NCBI GenBank assembly: GCA_040219735.1
Contig: JAVJRX010000179.1
Reading direction: 5' to 3' (one strand)
From: Coleofasciculus sp040219735
GTDB taxonomy: Bacteria; Cyanobacteriota; Cyanobacteriia; Cyanobacteriales; Coleofasciculaceae
Length of the DNA stretch: 64,000 nt
A program made the translations under genes and the position numbers. Positions 36,524-45,211 of this stretch are shown one piece after another. Position 1 is the first letter of the stretch. Each line of letters starts with the position of its first letter. The notes beneath the pieces are model-generated. The model saw only the letters and a program-made list of their open reading frames with translations. It did not search any database and was not told the DNA's origin.

Positions 36524-36580
36524 GTTGTCTATAGGGGAAGCCGCCGCCGTAAAAGGAGTGTAGATAGACACCTTGAGGCG

Positions 36581-36760
36581 ATGGGAGAAAGAAGGCAAAA
36601 CCATGGCTATAACTTTGAGATGGTCAAGGATTTAGCCGCCGATGTATTAGAGATTATCACAGTATTCTCGGCTAGGTTGTATGGTTCACGTTCAAGGCGC
36701 AACCAGAAGATTCTAGAGAAATTGATTGAAGCTGTTGACACCTCTGGCAAATCTCCGTAA
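36581..36760 (+). CDS. Possible 59-residue basic helical protein upstream of the TnpB-related gene
   Basis: The open frame starts ATG at 36581 (MGERRQNHGYNFEMVKDLAA) and ends TAA at 36758-36760, 30 bases before the TnpB-related start. The sequence looks helical and basic (VLEIITVFSARLYGSRSRRN). An AAGGAG at 36553 is rather far from the ATG; an internal ATG at 36620 is another option. No family is recognised. Confidence 0.4.
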   Translation: MGERRQNHGYNFEMVKDLAADVLEIITVFSARLYGSRSRRNQKILEKLIEAVDTSGKSP

Positions 36761-36790
36761 GCTTGAGAAAGCCGAGATTTAGTAATCTCC

Positions 36791-38356
36791 ATGACCCTAG
36801 GCGAGTCTCGCACTTATGTCACCACAACAACCAATCAATGGGCGGTTGCGTTTTTGAATGACGCGGCGACTGTCGGCTATGATGCCAAGATTGAGTGCTT
36901 AAAGCTGCTCTTGGAGCAAAAGCCTCCAAGTAAGTCAAGGCTCAATACTCAACTACAGCTCTCATCAGACATCAACAAGCGACAGGCGAACAGCATCATC
37001 GCTTATGTTGAAGGCGCAGTTAAATCCGCCAAGGAGTGCCGTAGCAATCATCTAAAATTGCTGCAAGGCAAGCTTAAGCACACAACAGAAGTCATTGAGA
37101 ATTTAGAGAAGAAAATTAAAGCGCACTCCTATTATCTACAAGCTGTAGAACAGGTGAACCGAGGGAAAAAGAAGAAAGTTCCCAAGTCCCTCAAACCTAA
37201 GTATCCAGACGCTTGCCCCAGGCGGTGCGCTCACCATTTAACCCTATACAGGCAAGCCCAAGTTAAACTTCATCACAAGAAACGGTACACCCACAAGCTA
37301 AAGCAGAACATCGCCCATATCAAAGCGTCTCCTGTGCACGTAAACTTGGGAAACAAATATACCGTGGAGATGATTGGTTCCAAAGATGAATCTTATGGAA
37401 ATCAGATTTGCCAGTTGGATTTAATTGGCAAAGAACTTCATATTCGAGTTCCTTATGCTCTAGAAAAGCGATATGGGAAGTACATTCAGTTTCCTATCCG
37501 TTTACCCAAACATGGAACCGATAACCTAGCAACAGCCTGGTACAACAAGCAAGCTTTAACCTATCGATTCATCCAAAAAAGTTTGACGGAGTGGGAAATC
37601 CACATCACCTTTGATGTCGAACCTGCACCCAGGATAACTGCTCCCGTTTCTTGGGGAGCTATTGGTGTAGACCTTAATCCCAACTGTATCGGTTGGGCAA
37701 TGGCTGACAAGGACGGAAACCTGGATGGCTTTGGTCAATTCAAGGTTAATATCCAGTCTCAACCTAAAGGACGTACTGAGGCTATCTTGGTCGATGTTGT
37801 GACTGATTTGACTAAGTTGGCTTTAGAGCATAAGCGCCCTATTGTTGTCGAAAAGCTCGACTTTAGCGACAAGAAAAAACGGTTGCGCGAACTAAATACT
37901 CGGCACAACCGTATGTTAAGTAACTTTGCTTACTCAAAATTTCTTCAACTCCTATTAGCTAGATGCTTCAAATTGGGCATCCAAGTCATTGAGGTCAATC
38001 CCGCTTACAGTAGCTGGATTGGACTAATTAAGTTCATGTCGATGTACGGCATGAATAGCGCCACCGCCGCTGCCTTCGTGTTGGCTCGACGTGGAATGTT
38101 TTTATCGGAAAGACTGCCAGCCAGAACCGCCTACCAAGAAACGGAATCTTTGAAGCACGTCTGGTCATACTGGCGGTCGGTGGCGAAACGAGTCAAAGGC
38201 TCGTCTCGCCACTCCTTCTACTTGCCTAGACTAACAGTCTACTCCAGGTTACGCCCAGTACGGAGCGGGGAGTCATGGGATGAACCGTCATCGGCTGTTG
38301 TCAATTCCTTCGGGGAGCTTGGAGAGGTCGGTGAGAATCCGACGGGAAGTCGTTAG
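36791..38356 (+). CDS. IS200/IS605-type TnpB-related protein
   Basis: A 521-residue protein. The N-terminal half is basic and coiled-coil-like (LKLLQGKLKHTTEVIENLEK). The segment VEMIGSKDESYGNQICQL is typical of the TnpB-related accessory branch. The RuvC-like core has motif I GAIGVDLNPNCIGWAMAD (Asp visible), motif II IVVEKLDFS (Glu visible), and the region MNSATAAAFVLARRGM where motif III should be. No Asp stands where TnpB normally has DxNAA, and no CxxC zinc-finger pairs are seen. TnpB proteins are RNA-guided nucleases; this branch may be inactive or use another residue. The last 35 codons overlap a structured segment that may be a guide-RNA scaffold. Confidence 0.85.
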   Translation: MTLGESRTYVTTTTNQWAVAFLNDAATVGYDAKIECLKLLLEQKPPSKSRLNTQLQLSSDINKRQANSIIAYVEGAVKSAKECRSNHLKLLQGKLKHTTEVIENLEKKIKAHSYYLQAVEQVNRGKKKKVPKSLKPKYPDACPRRCAHHLTLYRQAQVKLHHKKRYTHKLKQNIAHIKASPVHVNLGNKYTVEMIGSKDESYGNQICQLDLIGKELHIRVPYALEKRYGKYIQFPIRLPKHGTDNLATAWYNKQALTYRFIQKSLTEWEIHITFDVEPAPRITAPVSWGAIGVDLNPNCIGWAMADKDGNLDGFGQFKVNIQSQPKGRTEAILVDVVTDLTKLALEHKRPIVVEKLDFSDKKKRLRELNTRHNRMLSNFAYSKFLQLLLARCFKLGIQVIEVNPAYSSWIGLIKFMSMYGMNSATAAAFVLARRGMFLSERLPARTAYQETESLKHVWSYWRSVAKRVKGSSRHSFYLPRLTVYSRLRPVRSGESWDEPSSAVVNSFGELGEVGENPTGSR

Positions 38357-38370
38357 TACCGCATGACGGC
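38285..38370 (+). ncRNA. Structured 3' segment of the TnpB-related element (possible omega-RNA-like scaffold)
   Basis: The outer arms ccgtcat (38285-38291) and atgacgg (38363-38369) pair. Inside are a tcc-ttcg-gga hairpin near 38307 and a gtcgg-tgagaat-ccgac hairpin at 38327-38343. It overlaps the end of the TnpB-related ORF, which is the place where TnpB guide-RNA scaffolds are encoded. No expression evidence is available. Confidence 0.4.
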
Positions 38371-38435
38371 GTATCTTGCATAGTTTTGCATAGATATTTT
38401 TTAGCGGTTGACTTGGCTCAAGACCATTAAAATTG

Positions 38436-38981
38436 TTACAATACTCCCCGCAGCTTGCGAGAATGATCAACTAAACTCTCAGCAAACTCATCTAAACGCT
38501 TCGAGAGTTTCTCATCTAAAAGCTTGCCATCCTCACCAAAGGCTTGCCACGCCCGACCAAAGGCGATTTGCTCTGGAATCACCCAACCATGAACCCAACG
38601 TATAATCAGCCGTAGTTCATTGAGGGCATTACTGTTCGCTTGACCTCCTAACACACTCAGCAGACCCGTCACTTTACCCGATAAATGGTCAAATGTCATC
38701 AAATCCAGGGCATTTTTGAGTACCCCACTCACGCCCCCATGATATTCCGGTGTGACCAAAATTAAGCCATCGGCTTCCTGTACCGTTTCTCGTAACCGGA
38801 CGACATCAGGATAACCGGGATAGTCATCGCTACCGATACAAAACGGTAACTGCATCTGTCGCAGGTCAAGGATTTCTGTGGATGCACCCAAGGCTTGCAC
38901 GCGCTGAATGGCTAAGGTTAAGGCTTGATAGCTATAGGATTTAGCTCGCAGGCTACCATTAATGCCAACAATTTTTACCAT
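38436..38981 (-). CDS. NADPH-dependent FMN reductase
   Basis: A 181-residue flavodoxin-fold protein. The N-terminal phosphate-binding loop reads VGINGSLRAKSYSYQAL. LILVTPEYHGGVSGVLKNALD is the classical P-E-Y-H/N-G-G flavin loop of the SsuE/ChrR/ArsH-like family, and LLSVLGGQANSNALNELRLI completes the fold. The role is NAD(P)H-dependent reduction of FMN or small quinone, azo or metal substrates in the cytosol. It stands alone, just beyond the right end of the TnpB-related element. The specific substrate is unknown. Confidence 0.93.
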   Translation of the reverse strand: MVKIVGINGSLRAKSYSYQALTLAIQRVQALGASTEILDLRQMQLPFCIGSDDYPGYPDVVRLRETVQEADGLILVTPEYHGGVSGVLKNALDLMTFDHLSGKVTGLLSVLGGQANSNALNELRLIIRWVHGWVIPEQIAFGRAWQAFGEDGKLLDEKLSKRLDEFAESLVDHSRKLRGVL

Positions 38982-39222
38982 GTCTTGCCAATTAATACCC
39001 TTTCATACAAAATACCTTAGCTTGACGCCTAACGCCTCACGCCATATCTGTATTTAGAATTTAGATTGGCGTGAGATGGATAGGCAGTCAATCAATGGGG
39101 TTCAATGCCCCAAAGATTGAGTAACGCTAAACTAGAAGTTGGTAAGCAGTTGAAAGTGCCACGTCACGCCTTGGCAGCATAACGCTGCGAGTTAATAGAC
39201 AGGACCAACAAGGGAAATTTGG

Positions 39223-41253
39223 ATGAACAACAGTTCCTGGATGAGATCATGGATGGGAGATGAACCACGTAGAGGTTCAACGGGTAAGCCAAAGCAGCCA
39301 CAGATTAAACCTCGTTATTGGTGGCGTATGGTAACCAGCTTAGTGATCGTTCAAGGTGTGATCCTGGGTGTCCCTGCCCAAGCGCAACAACAGACAGAGC
39401 CAAAACCATCGCTAAGCTATGGGCAGCTTTTGCGGAAAATTGATGAGTGCACTCCGCCACCCCCATCCCAAGCTGAAGATACCCCACCGAGTCAGACATC
39501 GAAAGCGGATTGTGATATCAAAAAAGTCGAACTTGACTCAGCCCGTAATGTTGCCAGAGTCTACTTAGCCGGACAGGAAGACTCTGAACCTCCTCAAGAA
39601 GTCATGCTACTGGAGCAAAATGGCGAACTGATTGGGAAACTGCGGAACACCGATATTCCCTTGGATGTGACGCCAACTACAAATAATTCCGCCGCCTTAG
39701 GGTTGGTGATGCAGTTATTTTTGCTCTTACTCTTGCTAGCCGGACTGATGATGATTCTGCGCCGCTCGGCGAGTAGTTCGGGTCAAGCGTTAAACTTTGG
39801 CAAATCCCGCGCTCGCTTTCAGATGGAAGCGAAAACAGGCATACAGTTTGATGATGTCGCTGGGATTGAAGAAGCTAAAGAAGAATTGCAAGAAGTCGTC
39901 ACGTTTCTCAAACAACCGGAACGGTTTACCGCAATCGGCGCTCGTATCCCTAAAGGGGTTCTGTTAGTCGGTCCTCCGGGTACAGGAAAAACGCTCTTGG
40001 CAAAAGCTATAGCGGGAGAAGCGGGTGTTCCTTTCTTTAGTATCTCTGGCAGTGAGTTTGTGGAGATGTTTGTCGGGGTGGGCGCCTCGCGGGTGCGGGA
40101 TTTATTCAAAAAAGCCAAAGAAAATGCTCCCTGCTTGATCTTCATTGATGAAATCGACGCCGTTGGCAGACAACGGGGTGCGGGTATCGGTGGGGGTAAC
40201 GATGAGCGAGAGCAAACCCTCAACCAGTTGCTCACGGAAATGGATGGATTTGAGGGGAATACGGGCATTATCATCATTGCGGCGACTAACCGTCCCGATG
40301 TTTTAGATTCCGCCCTGCTCAGACCTGGGCGATTTGATCGCCATGTTATGGTGGATCTTCCCACCTACAAGGGACGGCTGGGGATCTTGGATGTCCATAG
40401 TCGGAATAAAAAATTGGCACCGGAGATATCCTTAGAAGCGATCGCGCGACGCACTCCGGGATTTTCTGGCGCGGATTTGGCTAACCTGCTCAACGAGGCG
40501 GCTATCCTCACCGCCCGACGGCGTAAGGAGGCAATCACACCCCTAGAAATTGATGATGCCATTGATCGGGTTAGCATTGGTCTGCAAATGACGCCGCTTC
40601 TGGATAGTAAGAAAAAGCGATTAATTGCTTACCATGAGGTCGGACATGCCTTGCTGATGACCATACTGAAAAATTCCGATCCCTTAAACAAGGTGACAAT
40701 TTTGCCCCGTTCCGGTGGTGTGGGTGGGTTTGCCCAACCCTTACCCAATGAAGAATTTATGGATATCAGTCGTTCCACCGATCTGGGTGATCTGTACTTG
40801 CCCCGGACTTGGCTAATCGATCAGATTACCATCGCCTTGGGGGGTAGGGCTTCGGAAGAAGAAGTCTTTGGTCATGGTGAGGTGACCATTGGTGCCGCCA
40901 GTGATATTAAGAAAGTGGCAGAACTGGCTCGTGAGATGGTGACTCGGTACGGTATGTCTGATTTAGGTCCGGTTGCTCTGGAACGCCCAGATAGCGAAGT
41001 GTTTCTCGGCGGCGGTTGGACTCAGCGATCGGACTATTCTGAAGCCATTGCCACCCAAATCGATCATCGAGTGCGAGCGATCGCGATGCAATGCTATGAG
41101 GAGGCTCGTCAGCTAATCCGCGACAATCGACCGTTGATTGATCGGTTGGTTGATATTTTGTTGGATCAGGAAACCATTGAAGGGGAGCAATTTCGACAAA
41201 TTGTTGCCGAACATACCCAACTGCCCGAAAAACAAATGGCGGTAATACATTAG
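39223..41253 (+). CDS. ftsH: ATP-dependent zinc metalloprotease FtsH (FtsH1-like)
   Basis: A 676-residue protein. The N-terminal region has a TM segment (WRMVTSLVIVQGVILGVPAQ), a lumenal/periplasmic domain and TM2 (LVMQLFLLLLLLAGLMMIL). The AAA domain has Walker A GPPGTGKT (about 249), Walker B CLIFIDEIDAVGRQRG and the second region of homology NRPDVLDSALLRPGRFDR. The zinc site is HEVGH at 471-475 (HEAGH is more usual), with Asp561 in GAASDIKK as probable third ligand. The length and the long N-terminal domain fit the FtsH1 branch of cyanobacteria rather than the photosystem-repair FtsH2/3. It degrades membrane and soluble proteins as a hexamer. Confidence 0.95.
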   Translation: MNNSSWMRSWMGDEPRRGSTGKPKQPQIKPRYWWRMVTSLVIVQGVILGVPAQAQQQTEPKPSLSYGQLLRKIDECTPPPPSQAEDTPPSQTSKADCDIKKVELDSARNVARVYLAGQEDSEPPQEVMLLEQNGELIGKLRNTDIPLDVTPTTNNSAALGLVMQLFLLLLLLAGLMMILRRSASSSGQALNFGKSRARFQMEAKTGIQFDDVAGIEEAKEELQEVVTFLKQPERFTAIGARIPKGVLLVGPPGTGKTLLAKAIAGEAGVPFFSISGSEFVEMFVGVGASRVRDLFKKAKENAPCLIFIDEIDAVGRQRGAGIGGGNDEREQTLNQLLTEMDGFEGNTGIIIIAATNRPDVLDSALLRPGRFDRHVMVDLPTYKGRLGILDVHSRNKKLAPEISLEAIARRTPGFSGADLANLLNEAAILTARRRKEAITPLEIDDAIDRVSIGLQMTPLLDSKKKRLIAYHEVGHALLMTILKNSDPLNKVTILPRSGGVGGFAQPLPNEEFMDISRSTDLGDLYLPRTWLIDQITIALGGRASEEEVFGHGEVTIGAASDIKKVAELAREMVTRYGMSDLGPVALERPDSEVFLGGGWTQRSDYSEAIATQIDHRVRAIAMQCYEEARQLIRDNRPLIDRLVDILLDQETIEGEQFRQIVAEHTQLPEKQMAVIH

Positions 41254-41287
41254 GAAGGCAGAAGGCAGAAGGCTCTCCAGGTTTACT

Positions 41288-41310
41288 GAGACGTTCCGCC
41301 GGAACGTCTC
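41288..41310. terminator. Near-perfect palindrome between convergent ftsH and M23 genes
   Basis: The arms gagacgttccg and cggaacgtctc (11 bases) flank one base. It shares the gagacgt start with the palindromes at 29178 and 34011 and, like them, sits between convergent stop codons. Confidence 0.55.
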
Positions 41311-41371
41311 TACTAAATTCTGATGTGTCCTCACCGATGCCACCAATTTGTGTAACGTCTTCTTGCCATCA

Positions 41372-42013
41372 TCATTTTGATGCTGTTTGCTGTCGGTACA
41401 TTTCCCGGAGAACTAAGGCGGGGTCGATATAGTTGTCGGTGTACTTTAACCCCCAATGCAAATGAGGACCGGTGGTGCGCCCCGTCATTCCCACGCGACC
41501 AATTCGGGTGCCGGTGGGTATCTGTTGACCTTTCCAGATTTGAATCCCGCCACTGCGATCGCTCAAATACACGCCTTGGCTATCTGTTTCCACATGACCT
41601 TTGAGGTGACAGTAGATATGCTTCCACTCACCGGATTGGATGGTGATAGAGGTGCCACAGGCGGTATTATCGGAGAGGGATACTACCTGACCTGCCCACC
41701 AGTTGCGAATGTAACTGCCTTCAGGTGCGGCGATGTCTAAGCCTCGATGAAATTCTGTACCCGATCCACGGGGAGAACGACGGTAGCCGTAGGGAGAGGT
41801 ATAAGCCTGAAAATTCTCAACGGGAAATGAACCTCCCTGCCAATAAGTGTTAGTTGTTATCTGAGTAGGTGTAACCTCTGAGGCGGTAACTCGGTTTTGG
41901 GTGATTACTCCCCAGAGGATTAAACTGATTAAACTTAGTCCCGCTAACAGGAGAAAGCGTTTTACGGCTGTCTTGTGTTTGCTGTGTCGTTGGCGTGGAA
42001 ACACTCCTGACAT
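41372..42013 (-). CDS. M23 family (LytM) metallopeptidase
   Basis: A 213-residue protein. The N-terminal TM or signal anchor (FLLLAGLSLISLILWGVI) follows a basic start (RQRHSKHKTAVKR). The C-terminal LytM domain (about 85-205) has the zinc motifs FHRGLDIAAPEG (H-x3-D) and GPHLHWGLKY (HxH), with YGYRRSPRGSGTEF before them. The role is cleavage of peptidoglycan peptide cross-links in the periplasm, or activation of amidases. The start has AGGAG upstream. It is convergent with ftsH; no cell-division genes are nearby. Confidence 0.92.
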   Translation of the reverse strand: MSGVFPRQRHSKHKTAVKRFLLLAGLSLISLILWGVITQNRVTASEVTPTQITTNTYWQGGSFPVENFQAYTSPYGYRRSPRGSGTEFHRGLDIAAPEGSYIRNWWAGQVVSLSDNTACGTSITIQSGEWKHIYCHLKGHVETDSQGVYLSDRSGGIQIWKGQQIPTGTRIGRVGMTGRTTGPHLHWGLKYTDNYIDPALVLREMYRQQTASK

Positions 42014-42152
42014 TTCCTCACTCCTCGATGGGATGAACGAACAAGTGGCTTCGCTACCTTAACATTTCCCCGGCTGGGATAGGTAGATCCCCATCGACTT
42101 TATTCGGGAATATGGGACTATTTGCTCAGGCAGATACCGGGTGGAGAAGGCT

Positions 42153-42749
42153 ATGATGGATTTTGACGTGGTAACGATTCCGACATCCAGCCAGACGCCT
42201 AAAAATCTTGATGGTGATTTCTACCGTTTTTACCCCTCTCTCTATGTCTTTCAACCTTTATATTTCATACTTCCGATGACAGCGACGGTCAAAATTCAGC
42301 CTTCTGGTTTCTGCGTTAAGTACCCCAACACCTCTTGGCGAGTCACTTTTGTTGAGGAAGCGTCGGGGAAGTTCCGGTTTTCACTGATTGGATCTGACTT
42401 TAAGTTTGAACCCAGAGATCGCTACCGCTACCCTTCTCATGATGAGGCTAAACGCGCTGCTATTTGCTTTCTGGAGTTGATGAAACGGTTAGCCCATTCT
42501 CGGATGCGCTTAAGCGTGCTAACTGAGATTGGTCTTTTGAAATTTCCCCAACAACAACATCGGGATTATAAACTGTGGTTGGTGGTAGACCGCGCCCGTT
42601 ATTCCTGGGAAGCCACTCGACGAGATGGTCTTTGTATTCGATCGCAGCGCTGGTACAAGCGACCGGAAACCGCTTTATCTAAAGCACAGCAGCATATTGA
42701 CTGCGAGTATGCTAAGTCTCAGATCCGGGATGTTATTGGCTGGGTTTAA
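42153..42749 (+). CDS. Hypothetical protein
   Basis: A 198-residue soluble protein from the ATG at 42153, which follows GGAGAAGG; a GTG at 42141 is an in-frame alternative. It is rich in aromatic and basic residues (YRFYPSLYVFQPLYFILP, RDRYRYPSHDEAKRAAICFL, RYSWEATRRDGLCIRSQRWY). No conserved domain is recognised. It lies between the M23 peptidase and the restriction-modification genes and is convergent with the latter. Confidence 0.6.
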   Translation: MMDFDVVTIPTSSQTPKNLDGDFYRFYPSLYVFQPLYFILPMTATVKIQPSGFCVKYPNTSWRVTFVEEASGKFRFSLIGSDFKFEPRDRYRYPSHDEAKRAAICFLELMKRLAHSRMRLSVLTEIGLLKFPQQQHRDYKLWLVVDRARYSWEATRRDGLCIRSQRWYKRPETALSKAQQHIDCEYAKSQIRDVIGWV

Positions 42750-42807
42750 GGCGTTGCTTTGTCAAAGTTCACTCCAACTCCCTCTGGCAAAATTTTGGGC
42801 TTAGACA

Positions 42808-43653
42808 TCAGCGATCGCTACTGAGATTAAAGTCCAAACCTCCAGGAGGAGGCTCCATACCTAAAAACTCTCTATATATCCTGTCTTTATAGTCTTGACC
42901 AATTTCGTTCACAGCTTGAATAAATGATTGGTACGTACCTATACCTCCCACTTTTTCCCAAAATTCATTACCAATTAAAACAACTTCATCTTCTTTCATA
43001 TTGAACCATCGAGTAGGTGGAGACCATGCATAGTCTTCTTTCAATCCGTAAGGGTTGTAGGGTAATGCAAAGTATGCCTCATCAACTTTTTTAGGGTTCA
43101 TACTATACAACTTTAGGATTTTCTCTTTACTAACTTTTGTTTGATCGCTGTTAGGTAGTGGTGCTTTTAATTCAAAAGCGTATGTTTTGCTATTAGTTTT
43201 ATCTTGAGCAAAAATATCACAGATTACCTGTACAGGTATATCTTCACCATCTCCCTGCAAAATATAAGACAATTCATTATCCCAATCAGGTCTTACTCTA
43301 GCTTCTTCTAAAGATGGGTGTTCTAGCCTATTGAGTACTTCTGTAATTCGCCTAAGCCTTTCAGTTTTTACTAATCCGTGAATGGTGTGATTCATCACTC
43401 CATCACCTAATCCTTCTTGAGCAGCTACTATAGCTAGTTTTTCCCAGACTTTACCAAAGGGAGTGACAAATCTTCTCTCAAAGTGAGAACCTTTGAAAAT
43501 TTCATCGGGGACTAAAGCAGCATAGAGAGGTTTAAATGCTCTATGCTCTTCAGGAATGAAAGGATTTTTAATGAGTACATTCTCCATTACCTTATCCATC
43601 ATTTCTTTGATGACGGATTGAATGGCAGTCTTGATTTTTTTTGAATCATTCAT
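42808..43653 (-). CDS. TdeIII-family type II restriction endonuclease
   Basis: A 281-residue protein matching the TdeIII family by segments such as PEEHRAFKPLYAALVPDEIF, SHFERRFVTPFGKVWEKLA and CDIFAQDKTNSKTYAFELKA. The last has the D...ExK layout of a PD-(D/E)XK active site. Characterised TdeIII-type enzymes cleave GGNCC; specificity here is inferred. The gene starts 10 bases after the methyltransferase stop, so the two are co-transcribed with the methylase first. Base composition is clearly more AT-rich than the neighbours, which fits horizontal transfer. Confidence 0.88.
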   Translation of the reverse strand: MNDSKKIKTAIQSVIKEMMDKVMENVLIKNPFIPEEHRAFKPLYAALVPDEIFKGSHFERRFVTPFGKVWEKLAIVAAQEGLGDGVMNHTIHGLVKTERLRRITEVLNRLEHPSLEEARVRPDWDNELSYILQGDGEDIPVQVICDIFAQDKTNSKTYAFELKAPLPNSDQTKVSKEKILKLYSMNPKKVDEAYFALPYNPYGLKEDYAWSPPTRWFNMKEDEVVLIGNEFWEKVGGIGTYQSFIQAVNEIGQDYKDRIYREFLGMEPPPGGLDFNLSSDR

Positions 43654-43663
43654 GTAACTTTCG

Positions 43664-45055
43664 CTATAAAATTACTTTCACTAAAGATTTAGCTATATGA
43701 TAAACAACAGGAACTGATACTGCATTTCCAAATTGCTTTTTAGCCGTACTTTCCTTGTCAGCAATTGTGAACCAATCTGGAAAGCCCTGCAATCTAGCAT
43801 AGTCTTTTGCAGATAAAGGTTTGTACTTTCCTTTTCTATAGATTTCTCGAATGAATGTATTTTTATAATCTTGAGGTTCTTGAGAATCTAGTGGTACAGT
43901 GGCAACAAAATCTCTAGTACCCGTTGCCGTCAACGTCCCAATTACATCTGAATTTGGTAAAAATATCTTAGAAATTCCATTGATTCCTGAAGAAATCTTA
44001 GAGTTAAAAAATTCATAGCCTTTGTGATCAATATATCGAAGTATTTTTTTGGTAATTAACTTGTCGAGTTCGGCGGCGGTCAAATTTGGGATAAGTTGAT
44101 CTAGAACTTCAAATTTTAAAGGATTACCATCTTTCAAGCCATATTTCTTTTTTCTTCTATTTTTGAGTATTGTTTGACAAATCAATTTTTCTCGTTGAGT
44201 AGTCCTGACAAGATCCCAGGAGTGAATCGTGGTATGTCCATCTCGAATATCTGTAAAGATAAAGAAATCATTTAACTCATCATTTTTTTGAAATCTACCT
44301 CTAGAAGCCGGTATTTTTCCTCCAAACAAAATATCGGGAGAGAATTTTTTCTTTCTCACTTCACTAGCCTCAATACCCTCTATGAATTCATAAAGTTTTG
44401 GTTTAACGTGCAAGGGTTCAGGAAATTGGAAAGATTCGCTATTATCTAAATCATCTCTAACTCCTACTATAAATACCCTTTCTCTATCCTGAGGAACGCC
44501 AAAGTCATAGGAATTGATTACACTGGCTTTAACGTTATAGCCTAAGCTTTTAAGCTTGCTGATTATTAGTTCAAAGCTTTGCCTATGTCGCGGATCGGTT
44601 AAGCCTTTTACATTTTCAAATATAAACCCTTTTGGTTGATTTTGTGCTACAACTCTAATTACATCAAACCAAAGCTTTCCCCTTGGATCATCTAAACCTT
44701 TTATTTTTCCAGCAATAGACCAGGGTTGACAAGGAACTCCACCAACTACTATATCCACCGAAAAAGGAAATTTCCCAAGTTTGACAATATCCCCCAGATT
44801 TACTTCTTCTGAGTTCAAATAACTAATAAAGTTTTTTGTGTAAATTTTTATAGCTTCTTTATCAATTTCTGAATAGCCTAAGCATTTTCCTCCTAACTCT
44901 TCAAGAGCAATCCTAAATCCACCAATACCAGAAAATAAATCCACAAATGTAAATTTAGGATTAAACCATAGAAGGTTAGATGGTTTAGATGGATTAAATA
45001 GCTCTAACTGATTAGAAGACAATGCCGATTTCATCACCGATTTTAAGTTTGACAA
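43664..45055 (-). CDS. DNA (cytosine-5) methyltransferase of the TdeIII-like system
   Basis: A 463-residue enzyme with ordered C5-methylase motifs: I FVDLFSGIGGFRIAL (SAM binding), IV GGVPCQPWSIAG with catalytic Cys109, VI FENVKGL, VIII QDRERVF and X KQFGNAVSVPVVYHIA. The long variable target-recognition region lies between about 235 and 390. It methylates cytosine at position 5 in the target of the adjacent endonuclease to protect host DNA. The gene is AT-rich with many A/T-ending codons. A frameshifted type I restriction fragment lies just upstream, so this is a restriction hot spot. Confidence 0.95.
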   Translation of the reverse strand: MSNLKSVMKSALSSNQLELFNPSKPSNLLWFNPKFTFVDLFSGIGGFRIALEELGGKCLGYSEIDKEAIKIYTKNFISYLNSEEVNLGDIVKLGKFPFSVDIVVGGVPCQPWSIAGKIKGLDDPRGKLWFDVIRVVAQNQPKGFIFENVKGLTDPRHRQSFELIISKLKSLGYNVKASVINSYDFGVPQDRERVFIVGVRDDLDNSESFQFPEPLHVKPKLYEFIEGIEASEVRKKKFSPDILFGGKIPASRGRFQKNDELNDFFIFTDIRDGHTTIHSWDLVRTTQREKLICQTILKNRRKKKYGLKDGNPLKFEVLDQLIPNLTAAELDKLITKKILRYIDHKGYEFFNSKISSGINGISKIFLPNSDVIGTLTATGTRDFVATVPLDSQEPQDYKNTFIREIYRKGKYKPLSAKDYARLQGFPDWFTIADKESTAKKQFGNAVSVPVVYHIAKSLVKVIL

Positions 45056-45210
45056 TCAACCCAAATTAAAAAATATTTCCACTAATCTACGTTTAGAGTT
45101 AAGCCAGGTTTTCTCTGAAATGTACTTGATTCGGTTAGAGTATCTAATCGCTGAGTTACCATCATGACCGTGGCTTAAGTGTGTAGATAGTATAGAAGGT
45201 ATTATACTTG
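45056..45210. other. Short spacer upstream of the methyltransferase
   Basis: AT-rich sequence that probably holds the promoter of the restriction-modification operon. No ORF or repeat was recognised. Confidence 0.4.
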
Positions 45211-45211
45211 A

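Larger units (their letters stand above)
36400..38400 (+). mobile_element. TnpB-related transposable element (boundaries approximate)
   Basis: The block consists of a leader with a strong hairpin (36482-36523), a small ORF (36581-36760), the TnpB-related gene (36791-38356) and a structured 3' segment (38285-38370). It separates the DUF1830 and FMN reductase genes. No TnpA (Y1 transposase) gene is present, so it would depend on one elsewhere. Exact ends cannot be set from this window alone. Confidence 0.6.

Noticed and set aside
38327..38343. gtcggtgagaatccgac looked like part of a cobalamin riboswitch
   Set aside because: The rest of the B12-box core is absent and it lies at the 3' end of a transposon gene, not before a cobalamin gene.
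39819..40364. 181-codon minus-strand frame inside ftsH
   Set aside because: Antisense shadow of the AAA domain.
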